Source of the DNA: Castor canadensis
Taxonomy: Eukaryota; Chordata; Mammalia; Rodentia; Castoridae
Direction: 5' to 3'
DNA: 64,000 nucleotides
Assembly: GCF_047511655.1 (NCBI RefSeq)
Contig: NC_133390.1
Location: 131,245,583-131,309,582 of the forward strand
The notes beneath the pieces were generated by a model. It saw nothing but the letters and a program-made list of their open reading frames with translations, was not told where the DNA came from and ran no database searches. A program made the position numbers and the translations under genes. Shown here one piece after another: positions 1 through 46,100 of this stretch (position 1 is the stretch's first letter; each line of letters starts with the position of its first letter).

Positions 1-611
1 CTGAAATATTAAAGTGAAGTAGGAATTAACCAGTTGCCAGTAGGTTCATTCTGAAGGCCTTCAGACAGAAATAAGTGTGGCTCATCTGTCTTCATGTTAA
101 CTTCCCTTCCCCAATGAATGCACTCTGGGGAACACCACACTGGAATCCCATTGTGGTGCTATTCAGTATAATAAGGAATCATATCTTTGAGATTTAGTAC
201 TAAGATACAAAAACCTTTCAGCAAGATGAAGCCTCAAGAGCTTACACTCATCATTATATCCAAGCAATTAGAGTAGTGCATGGCATATACATAAAGTGCT
301 TGAAAACACTGACTGGGTGGATGGATAGATGGATGGGTGGGAGGGTGGGTGGGTGGATAGGTGGGTTGATGGGTGAGTGGAAGAATGGGAGGGCGAGTGA
401 ATAGTTGGATAGATGGATGGATGGATGGATGGACAGATGGACAGATGAATGGGTGGATAGGTAGACCCAGAGAATCTCAACCTAAGGTCTGCAGTCCATT
501 TGTCAGTTAGTTTATAAGAAAGAGCCCTGTGTGCTCCAATTCTGATTCTTTTATAATGTTTGAATTTCCCTTTATTTTTTAAAGCCTCAAGTTTTTCTCT
601 TTTCTCACCAG
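1..611 (+). other. MLH1: 3' part of MLH1 intron 8
   Basis: Non-coding sequence ending in a pyrimidine-rich stretch and the AG acceptor of exon 9 at 610-611. Apart from the tetranucleotide tract at 312-464 I see no repeat or gene in it. The open frame on the - strand over 268-480 is only the translated microsatellite. Confidence 0.85.
312..464. repeat. (TGGA)n-type tetranucleotide microsatellite, imperfect
   Basis: About 150 bp of TGGA/TGGG/TAGA units with many interruptions, least interrupted around 410-435. It lies about 150 bp upstream of MLH1 exon 9. The many unit variants suggest an old array with one recently expanded pure segment. Confidence 0.9.
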
Positions 612-33763
<33,152 letters not shown>

Positions 33764-33850
33764 ATATGGACTCAGGGGTCTTTTGATCTTCCTTTCTGTC
33801 CATGTGTGATAGTGACTACAAATAAATTGTCAGGTGTTTCTTGTGTGATT
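33764..33850 (+). terminator. MLH1: MLH1 3'UTR and poly(A) signal
   Basis: A very short 3'UTR. AATAAA lies at 33821-33826, 58 nt after the stop, followed by a GT/T-rich segment (GTCAGGTGTTTCTTGTGTGA). Cleavage is expected around 33840-33850, as with the short 3'UTR of human MLH1. Confidence 0.85.
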
Positions 33851-33949
33851 TCTTACTTAACTACTTACACTTGAAAACTTTTCTAGATCAGTTTTCCCCT
33901 AGCATATATACTGAAGAATCCCAAAAGAAGTGTGGGATGCCCCTTGGCC

Positions 33950-34275
33950 ATCTGAAAAGGGTAGCTCATGTCTTAATTCCAGCTATTTGGGAGGCAGAGA
34001 TTGGGAGAATCACAGTTCAAGGCAAGCATGGGCAAAAAGTTGTGAGACTCACCCCTCTCCTCCAATCTCAACCAACAAGCCAGACTAAAGTACACAGTTG
34101 TGGTCCCAGCTATGTGGAAAACTTACATAGGGGGACGGAGGTCCAAAGCCAGCCACAAGCAAAAAACACAAGAACCTATCCAAAAAAGATAACTAAAGCA
34201 CAAAAGTGCTGGAGGCATTGCTCAGTTGGCAGGCACAAGGTCCTGAGTTCAGACTACCAAAAAAAAATTTAAAAA
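33950..34275 (+). repeat. B1-B1-ID composite SINE
   Basis: TTCCAGCTATTTGGGAGGCA (first B1), GTGGTCCCAGCTATGTGGAA (second B1), then the ID unit (CATTGCTCAGTTGGCAGGCA, CCTGAGTTCAGACTACC) and an A9 tail. A three-part element in sense with MLH1. Confidence 0.8.
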
Positions 34276-34589
34276 ATTCTAAAAAGGTCTTGATTTCCCA
34301 GGTCATGCTCCGACTGATTTTTTTTCTGTTCTGGTGAACTTTTATTGTCAGGTGCCATATATTGTGACAGTTCAGGATTTTTAAAAAGTCTGTTGACATT
34401 GACTATGAAGAAAGCGTGAATTAAAAAACTATTAATATCTTCAGTAAACAATGAAAAAACTTGAGGGAAGAAATAAGTGTTTATCCAGTCTCTAAGTGTA
34501 TGAGTTTTTTAAGTTAGTCCACTAAGCTAATGGCTATTAGTACTTGTCACTTAAGTTTCTAGGTATTCTTGTTTGAAGGATAATGTACA

Positions 34590-35135
34590 AGTGAAGGAGG
34601 GTACCATTCACTAGCCTAACCAACTCCATTTTTTCCCTTCTGGCTCTGTTCCTCTTAACTTGTTTTCCTCCTGAGTCACACTCTTCTGTAGTTATCTTTG
34701 GATTTCGGGAATGATAGGACTGATCAATAAGTATCTTTATGGCAAGGGACTAGAACTACTTCCAAGCAATAGTGAGCTTTGAAGGACAGATCACCCCCAG
34801 ATGAGGGCAGTTACCCATAATGGTGAATAAGGCTACACACCAGAGCAGGAATAATCATCACATGAGAACTAGATTGTCCCCCTAAAGTGATTATAGCGAT
34901 GAATACTTCTCCAAAACACCTTGTGGAACCTGAACTGAGATAATAATCAGTCATATCACTGGCCTGACCAAGAGTAACTTGGTCTATCAGCCATGCGTAA
35001 CTCAACCCCCACCTCCTGTTTCCTTTTCTATAAAATCTTAAGAGTTCTTTGTCATCCCCCTTGAAAATGTTCACTGAACCCCATCATTTGTTCTTCCCAT
35101 CATGGCCACATTGATTAAACTTTCTCTGCCCTTCA
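34590..35135 (+). mobile_element. LTR-like block, possible solo LTR
   Basis: The architecture resembles an LTR on the + strand: a ~450-bp U3-like part, a TATA-like CTATAAAATCTTAAG near 35030, then ATTAAA near 35113 and a pyrimidine-rich end. I could not define TG..CA ends or a target duplication, so the call rests on layout alone. Confidence 0.4.
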
Positions 35136-35159
35136 CCACCAATTGGGGAAGAGGGAGAA

Positions 35160-35480
35160 TAGTACTGGGGTTTGAACTCAGAGCTTAGCACTTGGCTGGG
35201 CAGGTGTTCTATTGCTTGAGCCACACCTCTGACCATTTTTGCTCTGATTATTTTGGAGCTACAGTCTCATTTTGCCAGGGCCAGCCTAGACCACAATCCT
35301 CCCATCTAATGCTTCTTGCTGTAACTAGATGACAAGAACATTCCACCATACCTAGATTCTTCTGTCAAGACAGGGGTCTTACAAACTTCCCCTGCTGGGT
35401 GGCCTTGAACCACGATCCTCCTACTCTCTGCCACCCAAGGAGCTAGGATTATAGGCTTGAGTCACTGTCACCTGTGGGAC
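35160..35480 (-). repeat. ID-B1-B1 composite SINE
   Basis: On +: GTACTGGGGTTTGAACTCAG, TTGCTTGAGCCACACCTCTG, then two inverted B1 parts near 35270-35350 and 35390-35480. Confidence 0.85.
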
Positions 35481-35569
35481 TCATCTCTTGGCATTCTGGG
35501 ACAGGTGGTCAAGACTAGCCCAAAGCTTCAGCTTTTCATGTCCTAAATCCACTAAAAAAATCAAATTTG

Positions 35570-35650
35570 CTGGCAGAATGGCTCAAGTGGTAAAAGTGCC
35601 TGCCTAACAAACATGAGGCCCTGAACACTAGTGCCACCAGTTAAACTCCA
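35570..35650 (+). repeat. ID-like SINE monomer
   Basis: GCTGGCAGAATGGCTCAAGT GG-type A box and GCCTGCCTAACAAACATGAG, a tRNA-like monomer without a clear tail. Confidence 0.75.
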
Positions 35651-35935
35651 AGCAACAGACAGAGCAGAGCAGGAAATCTCAGAAGTGAGATTCCATGATC
35701 CCCATAAGGCAAAGGCCAAGTGACCTTGAATGAATGGAGAAGAGGAGACACCGAGGCCTCAAACTGGACCACACCATTTGCTGGTTCCGGCTGAGGGTTA
35801 TGGGATAAATCTGCATTTCAGAACATCCCCCCACCCTCAACCACAGAAGTGTTGTTACTATTAGAAAATGTATGGGGAATTCTCCGTTCAGATTGGTTTC
35901 CATATTCTAAACAAGGGAACAATTATTAAAGAGAT

Positions 35936-37056
35936 TTTATTCACTTCTGAGTTAACTTTTATTATCTAGTTTCCAGTGTAGTTTATTAAGTGCCTTGACT
36001 CATTAGATTTTCCCCAATGTATTTTCTTTGTAAACACTTTGAAGCTACAGTAATCATTTCCACAAGACCACCCTGATTCTGACAAAAGAATCACAAAACA
36101 CTGCAAAGGTTTTAAAAAAAAACTCAAACTGGGTACTTTTAAAGATAAAATCTAACCTCTTAAGAGTTCTTCCTTGAGGAGGAGAAAAGAAGACGAGCAA
36201 GATAGAATAGGTGTGCTTGCCAGTTCTAAAAGGTTCAGTAACAAAATGAACGTGTCAGTAGCCAATTGTTGTTGGCAAAAGGGTATGTTTAATAGGATCT
36301 TCAGCAGGATTCCCCGCCTTCCTACCCTGACCTTCTATCCACCTTTGGGCTTGTCTGAAGTTTCATTTCACAAATAAGCAGCAGATGAGAATACTTCACA
36401 AGGTATGACACAGTTGATCTGGAAGAATAAAGACCCTACTCTTATTTTAAGAATATAGGCCTTGGACTTCTCCTGCCCTATGCAGTAATGCAAGTTTTAT
36501 ATATAATCCCCATATCTTTTTCTAACATTTTCTTATATAAACTTAAATATTTTATAAAAAAGGCCTTTTCCTCCAAACATACAAATTTGAAATATAGACT
36601 GCCTACCTGTGAACTTATTTTTTCACTAAAATGTAAATGCTGATAGGAAGAGTAAATGTCTTTTGACAATTCAAGATCTCTGAAGTCTGAATCACACTGT
36701 GGAGAAGGCACTTGTGTATTCCGAGATCTCCAGCAAGTGTCAGTGGGTACTCAGAATCGCTGTCCTCCAGAACTCAAGCAAAGGCCTCTGAGTGTCACTG
36801 AGGCAGCTGGGGGGAAATTGTTGAATAAACTTGATTCTAAAAATCATTAAAACAAAAAATAAAAACTAAACAAAATCCAAAGTGATCATTCATGAAGATT
36901 CAAACCTGCTTCATTCTCATAAATTATAAAATACAAAGGTGACTGTTTTAATGACAAGACTCAAACAGTACTGAAAGGGATTTGTGTTGATATACAAAAA
37001 GTCAGTCCCTCTGGGCAGGGCTCTTAGAGCAACATCCAATTAGAAGGGTGGCTTCC
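35936..37056 (-). terminator. LRRFIP2: LRRFIP2 3'UTR and candidate poly(A) signals
   Basis: Sequence downstream of the LRRFIP2 stop on the - strand, free of recognisable repeats. ATTAAA occurs at 36947-36952 (- strand), about 105 nt after the stop. Two AATAAA hexamers occur at 35958-35963 and 35936-35941, about 1.1 kb after it. Either a short or a long 3'UTR is possible; the paired AATAAA signals favour the long form. The actual cleavage site cannot be fixed from sequence alone. Confidence 0.6.
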
Positions 37057-37167
37057 CTACTGCTGGGCCAGAAGTGCTGTCCTGTTGGCCTTCATCTTCT
37101 CCAGCCGCTTGGCCAGGTGACTATTGGTCATCTCCATCTCTTCAATTTTGTCCAGTGCTGTTCGTAA
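37057..37167 (-). CDS. LRRFIP2: LRRFIP2 terminal coding exon
   Basis: 111 nt after an acceptor TCTCCAG. It encodes [36 protein letters not shown] and a TAG stop at 37057-37059. Identical in wording to the human C-terminus as I remember it. Confidence 0.98.
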   Translation of the reverse strand, partial: LRTALDKIEEMEMTNSHLAKRLEKMKANRTALLAQQ

Positions 37168-40100
37168 CTGGAGACAGGGAGAGAACAGTCACTATACATG
37201 GTCAGAAACAAAACCCAGTTGTACTTTATTTTCAGCTTTCTGGGAAAATGGAAGTACTGCTTTTCCCAGATAGAGGTGTTAAACAATGATGCTGAGGATT
37301 GTTTAAATCACAAAAGAGACAGGCAGAAATTGCAGAAACAGGCTTGATCTGAAACAAAAAAACTATCTTTTTATTTGCTGCCAACTGACCAAAAGTAAAC
37401 AGCAGTCACCATGCACAAAATCAGCACAAAATCCTGTTTCCTTAAGATTTGACCCAGAAGTAAATTTCTTAACAGAGTGAAGAATTTATTTACAAGGATT
37501 TTTTTTGGGTCGGGGGGAATGTGCTCTCCAACAGCACAAGTACCTCTCGTTGTAGCTTCCTCTTTTCTGCTTTGAGCTCATCTTCAACTTTCTCAGCATT
37601 CTCAGCAGCAGTTTTGTATCTCAGCACCTGTCCCTCAAGCCGGCTAATCTGTAAATATGAGAACACAGGCCTCTAGAATTCACCACCACTGTTTGATAGC
37701 CAAAATGTTAGTACATCACTTTAGAGAAGCCAAGGTCCTCTCAGAACCAGACTGCTTTCTATAAATCAGGGTACCCTAAGGAGGATTACAGCTGCAGAAC
37801 TATTATAAGGCCAATTTCTCATGGTAAGTTTTATGATGACCATACTGCTTACTCTGGTCCTTTCCTCCTAGGAGAAGGTTCAATGTATGAAAAAGGTTTT
37901 ACTTTTTGGAAAGTACACTAAGGAATTTTGATACATCTCCAATGTTAAATTCTCCTGAAATAACTACAAAAAATATATAGGTACAGATTCCTATCATTTT
38001 AAAGAAAACACAAGTCTAAAGTGCCCTGCCAGATACCCTCTGCTGGTTTTCCTATTGTAATATAGAACTTTTAAAGAGATTCAGCTGCAAAGACCACCCA
38101 CAGAAATTCACAGGGCTAGCCATTTAAGATGCAGGAAGCAGATGTGTTTTAAAGGGCATTTAAATCACTTGGTACCACAAAGAAGAAGTACTTACACTTT
38201 GCTCCAAGGTGGTTATATCCTGTTCTGCTTTTGAAAGCTTAAATTTGTATTCACTAATTTGTCTATTGGCATCTCCTAGAACAGAAGATAATAAAGAATT
38301 TCCTTCATCTCCCAGAGGTTGAGGCATAAAGCATCAAGCAATGATGCCCTCTACAGTGCAGAGCACATGCAGTCTAAGACAATAAAACATCAGTATCTCC
38401 AGCAGTCCAAGTTTGGACTGTATGTACTGAAAGAAGCTGTAGCACTTAGGCTGCAATAGTATCCCTAAGACCAAAAGTTAGATGAAAAGTCCTTCTCCCC
38501 CTGATGTGTGTGAGCAGAGCTCTGAGACAAGGATTCCTTAACAGGGCAGCAGTGGTTCCTGCCAACCTCATCTACAGACCTGTGGCACTCAGAGTGCTCC
38601 CAGGTCTGGGCTCTCTTGGTTCCCTGAATCCAGCCCTAGATTTAAAATCTTGAACCTCTAAGATTTTGCTTCTGCTCTCATCCCTCAAGTGCCCTATCAT
38701 CTCACCTCTAATTCAAGTCTTAATCAGCTTTGTAGATGCTATTTTCATCTCCATGGTTAACTGTAACTTCTCTTTCCCTTGCTGCATTTTATTTATGTAA
38801 CTTTTATCATGCCTTTTAAATATTATGTGTATATGTAAAAAGAGGAGCCCCGTCTTAGCTTCTTAAATCTACCTCTGTACCTAACCAAATGCTTTGCACA
38901 TAGTGTATGCTTCAGAAACATTTGCTGAAATTAATGTGTTTCATTAAATTGCATTAAAATGCCCTAAAATGTTAGGATAATGTGTTAAGGGTAGAGCTAT
39001 AAGTTAGAAGTGTATCTGACCTAAGAAATAAATCACTTAAGGCTTGTGGAGTAATGATTTAAGTGGTAAGAGCACCTGCCTAGTTACTTGTGAGGCCCTG
39101 AGTTCAAACCCCAGTGCTGCCAAATAAGTAAATAAATCACTTAAAGTAAGAAGTTTAGAAACAATGGAAAGGAAGATAAAAATTCACTCCAGGTGCCTAA
39201 ATTTAGCAACAACAAAAAAGTTCCTCTCTAAAATAATTAAATTCATAAAGGTGGCAGAAGACAAATCTAACCTACTAAAGGAAATATTCAATCTACCTAA
39301 CTTAGGAAATTTTCTGTATTTCCACATGACCAAGATAAGACAACTACCTTATAATCTTCTATGAAAAGGGTTTTGCTAATTGGATAGTTACTGTCACCCT
39401 AAAAGTAGTGTGAGGCAGGTGTGGTGATGCACACCTGTAATCCCAGCATTTGAGGCTGCAGCAGGAGGATCATGAGTTCAAGGCCAGCCTGGCCTACATG
39501 GTAAGACACTGCCTCAAAAAACATAGGAGGAAAAGAAAAGGGATTACAAACCACACCTCCCAAGTCCACCTCTGGTAGTAGAAAAAACTTTCTACTCATG
39601 AAGTCTGGGATAGAAGTTATAGGGTCTTGTTTTTAAATTCTTATCTAATGTGCAGTTTCCATCTCACACTTCAAAATACCCATTTCTTTCTATTTCCCTT
39701 GTCTCATTCATTTCATGTGTGTTTTGAAATCCCAAGGTGCTTTCCAGAACCAAAACTGCCAGGCCCCTTTCCTGGCCTTCAGAGCTACAAATCTGTATGT
39801 TTTGTTTTAAGTAGCCATGTAGTGCTGTAGGCTCAGCATACCTCATTCTCTACCTATACCTGAATATTTTTCCCCATCTTCTGCAAAAGCCAACTTTGTA
39901 ACACCTACTGGGCTGTAGGAAGCACTCACACACAAATGGCAGCCCATTCCCCTTCAACTTGATTCCTTTTTGAATTTGCTGACTCAGGCCAATCTTTTAA
40001 ATCTCATGCCTGGCCTCTAGGACTGTTTGGCAGCCACTGTTCAGGTTCACCATCATAGCAACCAAACTAGCCCAGCCCACCTCTTGTCATGTTCCTGTCT

Positions 40101-43100
40101 TTATCGCTCCACACCAAAACCATATGCTACAATAAAATATTTATTAGGGAATGTCATGAGGGTGCAAGATGGTATCAAAAGATGATGTAATACTAACCTT
40201 AAAAGTTAATACTAATAACCCTTAATCAAAAAATCTATGCAGCCTAACTCAGATTATTTAGAGGAAAAGGGCATGATCAGCCAAGATTTTAAAATCAGTT
40301 ATTAGAAGTGCCATTATGCAAATTGGAAAAGTAAAAGTCCTCTGTCATCACTAACAAAGGCTAACTACATAAGAATGGCTACTGAAATAGTTCCACTATG
40401 AATATGAATACATTAGGCACTTAAAAATAATATAAAGGGAAAAAAACATAATTTGAGTAAACTGAGTAGACTAGACTTTAATTTTTGAACTTGTTTTTAA
40501 TTCCATCTAAAGGTGAATTTGTGTTAAAAACAGGAAAATTCTGAAACTACTCAACATTGTGGTAGTCCCAAATCTCTAATTATCCAAGATAAATTCTACA
40601 AGAAAAAAAAAAACACAAAAAAACTATTGGGGCAGGATATGTATGAGAGTAAACAGCAGGTATGATTGAAAGAACAGTGTCCAGGCAAGATGAATAAGTT
40701 ACCTTCTCATATCACTGAAGACCTCAGTGAGCAAGCCTCTATTTGCTTCTCTTACCAACTGGACTGCTCCTCTGGACTAGCCAAGCACTAGTCAACCTTT
40801 GTAACATAGCTGCTCCTGATAGATGTATAGTACAAGCCTGTTCACACTCCTGATCCAGAGACACAGCCTGCATACACCAGGTACCTACTCTGCATCTCAA
40901 TGAACTGCAAGTCTGAGCCGTTCTGTAGTCCCGCGACGTCACCAGCTGTGCCATCATTCCTGGTGCACTTCTGTCGCTCTTCCTCTAATTGAAGCTTTAG
41001 TTTTCTAATCTGATAAGGAAATAAAGTCACCAATAAGATATCTGAAGCAGAGGCTTGGCCCAGAGGCCAAATCATTAGAACAAAGCAGATCCTCATCACA
41101 TCAGCAAATCACATATATCATTTAAAAACTATTTTCCCAGTCCCAAGAAGGCAAAATGCAGGCACCCACCACATTCCTACATCTCCGGAAACCAGAAATA
41201 AAATCTTAGGTATATGACTACAGAAAAGACAGCCAAGTTAGTAAACCAGGGGAAGGCACCAAGGCTAGTAACAGAGAAAAGAAAAAAGCTGACACAGGTC
41301 TTGATCCTCCTCAGCAAAAGGTCATTCCATGCTGTATTTCTGTCTTGGCCCAGTACCATCCTCAGACAAACCCTTCACTTGTAAATTCCTTTTCAATTAT
41401 AAATTCCTTTACAGTAGTAAGTTCCCCAAAAGTCAAGAGAGTCTCTTGGCCTGTTCACATCAGAAAATGGCTCATGCCCAGTAAAAGGGAATCTGACCTC
41501 TTAGGTAAATTTAGCCCTCTACTTAAGACCTTACTAATATTGACTATATCTCTTACATATAATTAAAATCCCGGGAATCAGCATAAGCGCACATGCAGAA
41601 TGTCTGTTATAGAATAAGACCTTGTCAATCAAACCTGTCAATTGCACTAGCCTCTTGTGCCAAGACTGCCCATATTTTTCCTGCCATTTGCCCTTACCAA
41701 TTTATAAATTGCTCTTTGAACAAAGATCAAGGTTCTGGGCAGAGCCCACAGCTCGCTCTTTTGGAGTGCCTATACTTTCCTTTTCCTTTCAATAAAATTC
41801 TTCTACTGCTTTGCAATCTGTGTCTCAGTCCAATGCTTTGAGACACAAGGCCCTGAGAACTTCCTGATCAGAGTCTTTTGACACCCATCAGTGATAGCAC
41901 CAGTAAAAAACTAGACAGCTAGTAGCTAGAGGAAAAAAATTAAAAATATATTTAACTTTAGATCTACAAAAGAAACAGAAAACTTGACTCAAGTGAATCC
42001 AGAGCAGACCTGCAGAAGCAGGACTGATCTGTGCTATCTCTAGTCTCTGCCCAGCATATGTGTGGCAAGGACCAGCCAAGCACAGGTCAGCAAGCCTTAC
42101 CCCAGCTGGACATAAATCAACTGGCAATTGTGTCCTCCTCCCAGGACAAAAAGCAGTCATGAGAACAAGGAAGCCCGGTGGATTCTCCATTAACTGCCTA
42201 CTTCCCTAAACCTACCACCTAGCCCAGCATATATATATGTTGCAAGTCTTTGCAAGACAAGTTGATCAGAGGCCACCAAGCCTTGCTCCAGTCAGCACAT
42301 GGGTCCCACACACAGAGCAAAGGGCAGGAAAAGGATCACAGGCTACATTCCTAAACCCACTGCCCAGCCCAACATATATACACATGACAAGGGCAATCTG
42401 CCCACCACTGCAAACAAAACATCAAACTGGAGGCCTAGACAAAAAAAGGGAAAAGCTGGCTGCAGAAAAGCCAAGCTGCCACTGAGTCCCCAGTGCATGG
42501 CAAGTCACAGGCTGCAAGAATGAGCACAACTGGCAGAGTGCTCTCTGACCCACTACCTTCTCAGAGGCCCTTCCTCTCCCCTTTCCTCACCAGCTGCTAC
42601 TTCATAGGACCAGAACTGTCTCAACCCAACAGAACCCCTGAAGTGGGACACAGTTGTACCACTATTGGAGCAGTTAAGCCCCTGGAAATTGCTGCTACTC
42701 TACATGACCTGCATTGCCTCATTCCAGCAGCTGCCCTGGTTCAGTCTTAATGGATCATGAAATACCACAACCAAACTACACACAGAGGGAATACATGAGT
42801 AAACACAACAGGAGAAGCACAGAGAGCTAGAAACTGGAGGAGAATCACCTTCTGTACTAACAGAGACTGGTAAGCAAACACTCCCCACCTCAACAAGGAA
42901 GAAATACTGACCTTTGTTTTTTTCTATTTCACTTCATAAATGTTTCTATTGGTAGTTTATTTTAACTCATTTTTGGGGGGTTTGTCTTTTAAAAAATCCT
43001 TAATTGTTTTAACCTGACTATAGCATCCTTCTCCACAATAATTAAACTACATTCCCCCCACAATGTTATTTCATTTACCCTTACCTCACACATTTCATCC

Positions 43101-46100
43101 CACTTCTCCCCATATTCTTTCTTCTTTTTTCCTTCCCTCACCTCACTTATTTTTACTACTTATTTTAAAATTATACACCTACAATTTTTTTATCAAACTC
43201 CTAACAAAACATATTCCCTATTCCCATTCCTGTATAACATTATTGGGGATGTAGATAATGTCCCTAATTGTTTTCTTACTTCACATTAATACTGGTTTGA
43301 TTTTGAATTGGTGAGTTTGTTATTGTTAGGCCACTAGCAAGAAAGGACACATCTACCCTGCAACTACCCAATCCTGCGAGAACACAGAAAATTTAACGGA
43401 CTTTGGTGACTAAAATCTCCAACAACCTCAGATAAGCAAGTCTCAACCTAGAAACCTAAGAACTATGAAAAAACAAAGCAACATGACACCTAGAAAAATC
43501 AACAATTCCACAATAAAGAGTATAAGTGACAAGGAAATGGAAGAAATATCAAATATTGAACTGATAATGATCAATGAAATTAAAGAGGACATGTACAAAC
43601 ACCTCAATTAATTCAAGAATACAAATAAACACAGCTTAATGAAATAAAAAAGGATACAAATACACAGATGAAATTAAGGAGGACAATGCAAGATATGAAA
43701 GGGAAATTCAATAAAGAGAAATGAAAAAATAACAAACTGGGCGGATATTGGTGGCTCATGCCTATAATCCTAGCTACCTGGGAAGCAGAGATCTGGAGGA
43801 TCATGATTTGAGGCCAGCCTGGGAAAAAGCATGACCCGATCTCAAAAATACCCAACACAAAAAAAAAGTTCGGTGCAGCACCTGCCTAGCAAGCACAAGG
43901 CCCTTGGTTCAAACCATAGTACTGCCAAAAAAATTAAAAAACTGAAATTCTGGAAATGAAAAGCTCTATAAGTCAAAAAAAAAAAATAGGAGGCATAATA
44001 TCAGAGCTTGAAGATAAGAAAAACTCAGATGTATTAGAAAACTCAGATGAACTTAAAGAAAAAAATGAAGAAGTATGGAAGGAACATGCAAGATTTATGG
44101 GACACCCTTAAAACAACAAACCTATAAATCATGGGCATAAAAGAAGAGGTACAAGCTAAAGGCATAGTTACATAATAAAATAATAGCAAAAATTCCCCCA
44201 AACCTTGAGAAAAAGATGGTAATCCAGGTACAGGAGTCTTTTCAGACTCAACGCTGTATTATACTAAAAATATTAAGTATACAAAACAAGGAAAGAATAT
44301 GAAAAGCTGCAAGAGAGAAGTGCCAAGTCACTTATAAAAGCAAAACCATCAGAATAACAGATTTCTCAACAGAACATTTAAAAGGATAGATGGCATGGAA
44401 TGATGTTTTTACAAACCCTGAAAGAAAATAACTAACAACTATATCTAGCAAAACTATATTTAATAATTAAAGAAGAAATAAAACCCTTCCACCATAAACA
44501 AAAACTAAAGCAAATCATAATCACTAAGCCAGTGCTAAAGAAGATAGTTAAGGAATCTTACACACACAGAAGGGGAAGATAAACACAGTTCAAAAATAAA
44601 GAATAAATCTCACTAGACAAGTAAATGAGCAAATGAGTAGGGAAGAATCAAAAAATACAGAAACAAAAAACTGGCAAGAATTATTACATACCTTCCATAA
44701 CTCTGAATGTTAATGGTCTCAGTTCCCCAATCAAAAGGTAAAGACTGCAGACTGTACAAAAAACAAGATCCAAGGGACATGGCTCAAGTGGGAGAGCACC
44801 ATCCTTGCAATCAAAAGGCCCTGAGGTCAAACCCCAAAGTCACCAAAAAAAAAAAAAAATTAATAAAAAAAAAACGGAAAGCAACCCAAGACCCAACCAC
44901 TTTTTACCTATAAGAAACACACTTCTCACTGGCAAAGTCAAAAACAAGTTTAAAGTGAAAGGATAGAAAAAAATTTTCCAAGCAAACGCAGCCTAAAAGC
45001 AAGCAGAACAAAGCAGACTTCAAACCAAAATTATTCAAGAGACATGAAAAAATGCTCACCATCTCTAGCAATAAAGGAAATGCAAATTAAAACTACACTA
45101 AGATTCCACCTCACCCCTGTTAGAATAGCCATCATTAGCAACACCACCAACAACAGGTGTTGGCAAGGATGCGGGGAAAAAGGAACCCTTTTACACTGTT
45201 GGTGGGAATGTAAACTAGTACAACCACTCTGGAAAAAAATCTGGAGGCTACTTAAAAAGCTAAACATTGATCTACCATTTGATCCAGCAATACCTCTCTT
45301 GGGGATATACCCAAAAGACTGTGACACAGGTTACTCCAGAGGCACCTGCACACCCAAATTTATTGCAGCACTATTCACAATAGCAAAGTTATGGAAACAG
45401 CCAAGATGCCCCACTACTGATGAATGGATCAAGAAAATGTGGTATCTATACACAGTGGAATTTTATGCAGCCATGAAGAAGAACGAAATGTTATCATTCG
45501 CTGGTAAATGGATGGAATTGGAGAACATCATTCTGAGTGAGGTTAGCCTGGCCCAAAAGACCAAAAATCGTATGTTCTCCCTCATATGTGGACATTAGAT
45601 CAAGGGCAAACACAACAAGGGGATTGAACTTTGATCACAAGATAAAAGCGAGTGCACACAAGGGAGATATGAGGATAGGTAAGACACCTAAAAAATTAGC
45701 TAGCATTTGTTGCCCTCAAAAATTAGCTAGCATTTATAGCTAGCAGAGAAACTAAAGCAGATACCTGAAAAGCAACTGAGGCCAATAGGAGAAGGGGACC
45801 AGGAACTAGAGAAAAGGTTAGATCAAAAAGAATTAACCTAGAAGGTAACACACATGCACAGGAAATTAATGTGAGTCAACTCCCTGTATAGCTATCCTTA
45901 TTTCAACTAGCAAAAGCCCTTGTTCTTCCTATTATTGCTTGTATTCTCTCTTCAACAAAATTAGAGATAAGGGCAAAATAGTATCTGCCAGGTATCAAGG
46001 GGGGTGAGGGTGTAGAGGGAGGGGGTGGTGTGGGTGGTAAGGGAGGGGATGGGGGCAGGGGGAGAAATGACCCAAGCATTGTATGCACATATGAATAATA

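Larger units (their letters stand above)
33851..35935. other. MLH1-LRRFIP2 convergent intergenic spacer
   Basis: About 2.1 kb between two 3' ends. It holds SINEs (33950-34275, 35160-35480, 35570-35650) and an LTR-like block (34590-35135). No gene is seen. The 143-codon frame over 33841-34272 is SINE sequence. Confidence 0.8.
38276..40888 (-). other. LRRFIP2: LRRFIP2 intron
   Basis: 2.6 kb. It contains an L2-like fragment (38640-38935), an ID SINE (39040-39150) and a B1 (39410-39530). No gene or repeat is recognised in 39540-40880. Confidence 0.8.

Noticed and set aside
268-480. Pro/Ser/His-rich - strand frame, and CRISPR-like regular spacing
   Set aside because: It is an imperfect TGGA microsatellite; there are no unique spacers.
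33841-34272. 143-codon frame after MLH1 as a small downstream gene
   Set aside because: Most of it is the translated three-part SINE at 33950-34275.
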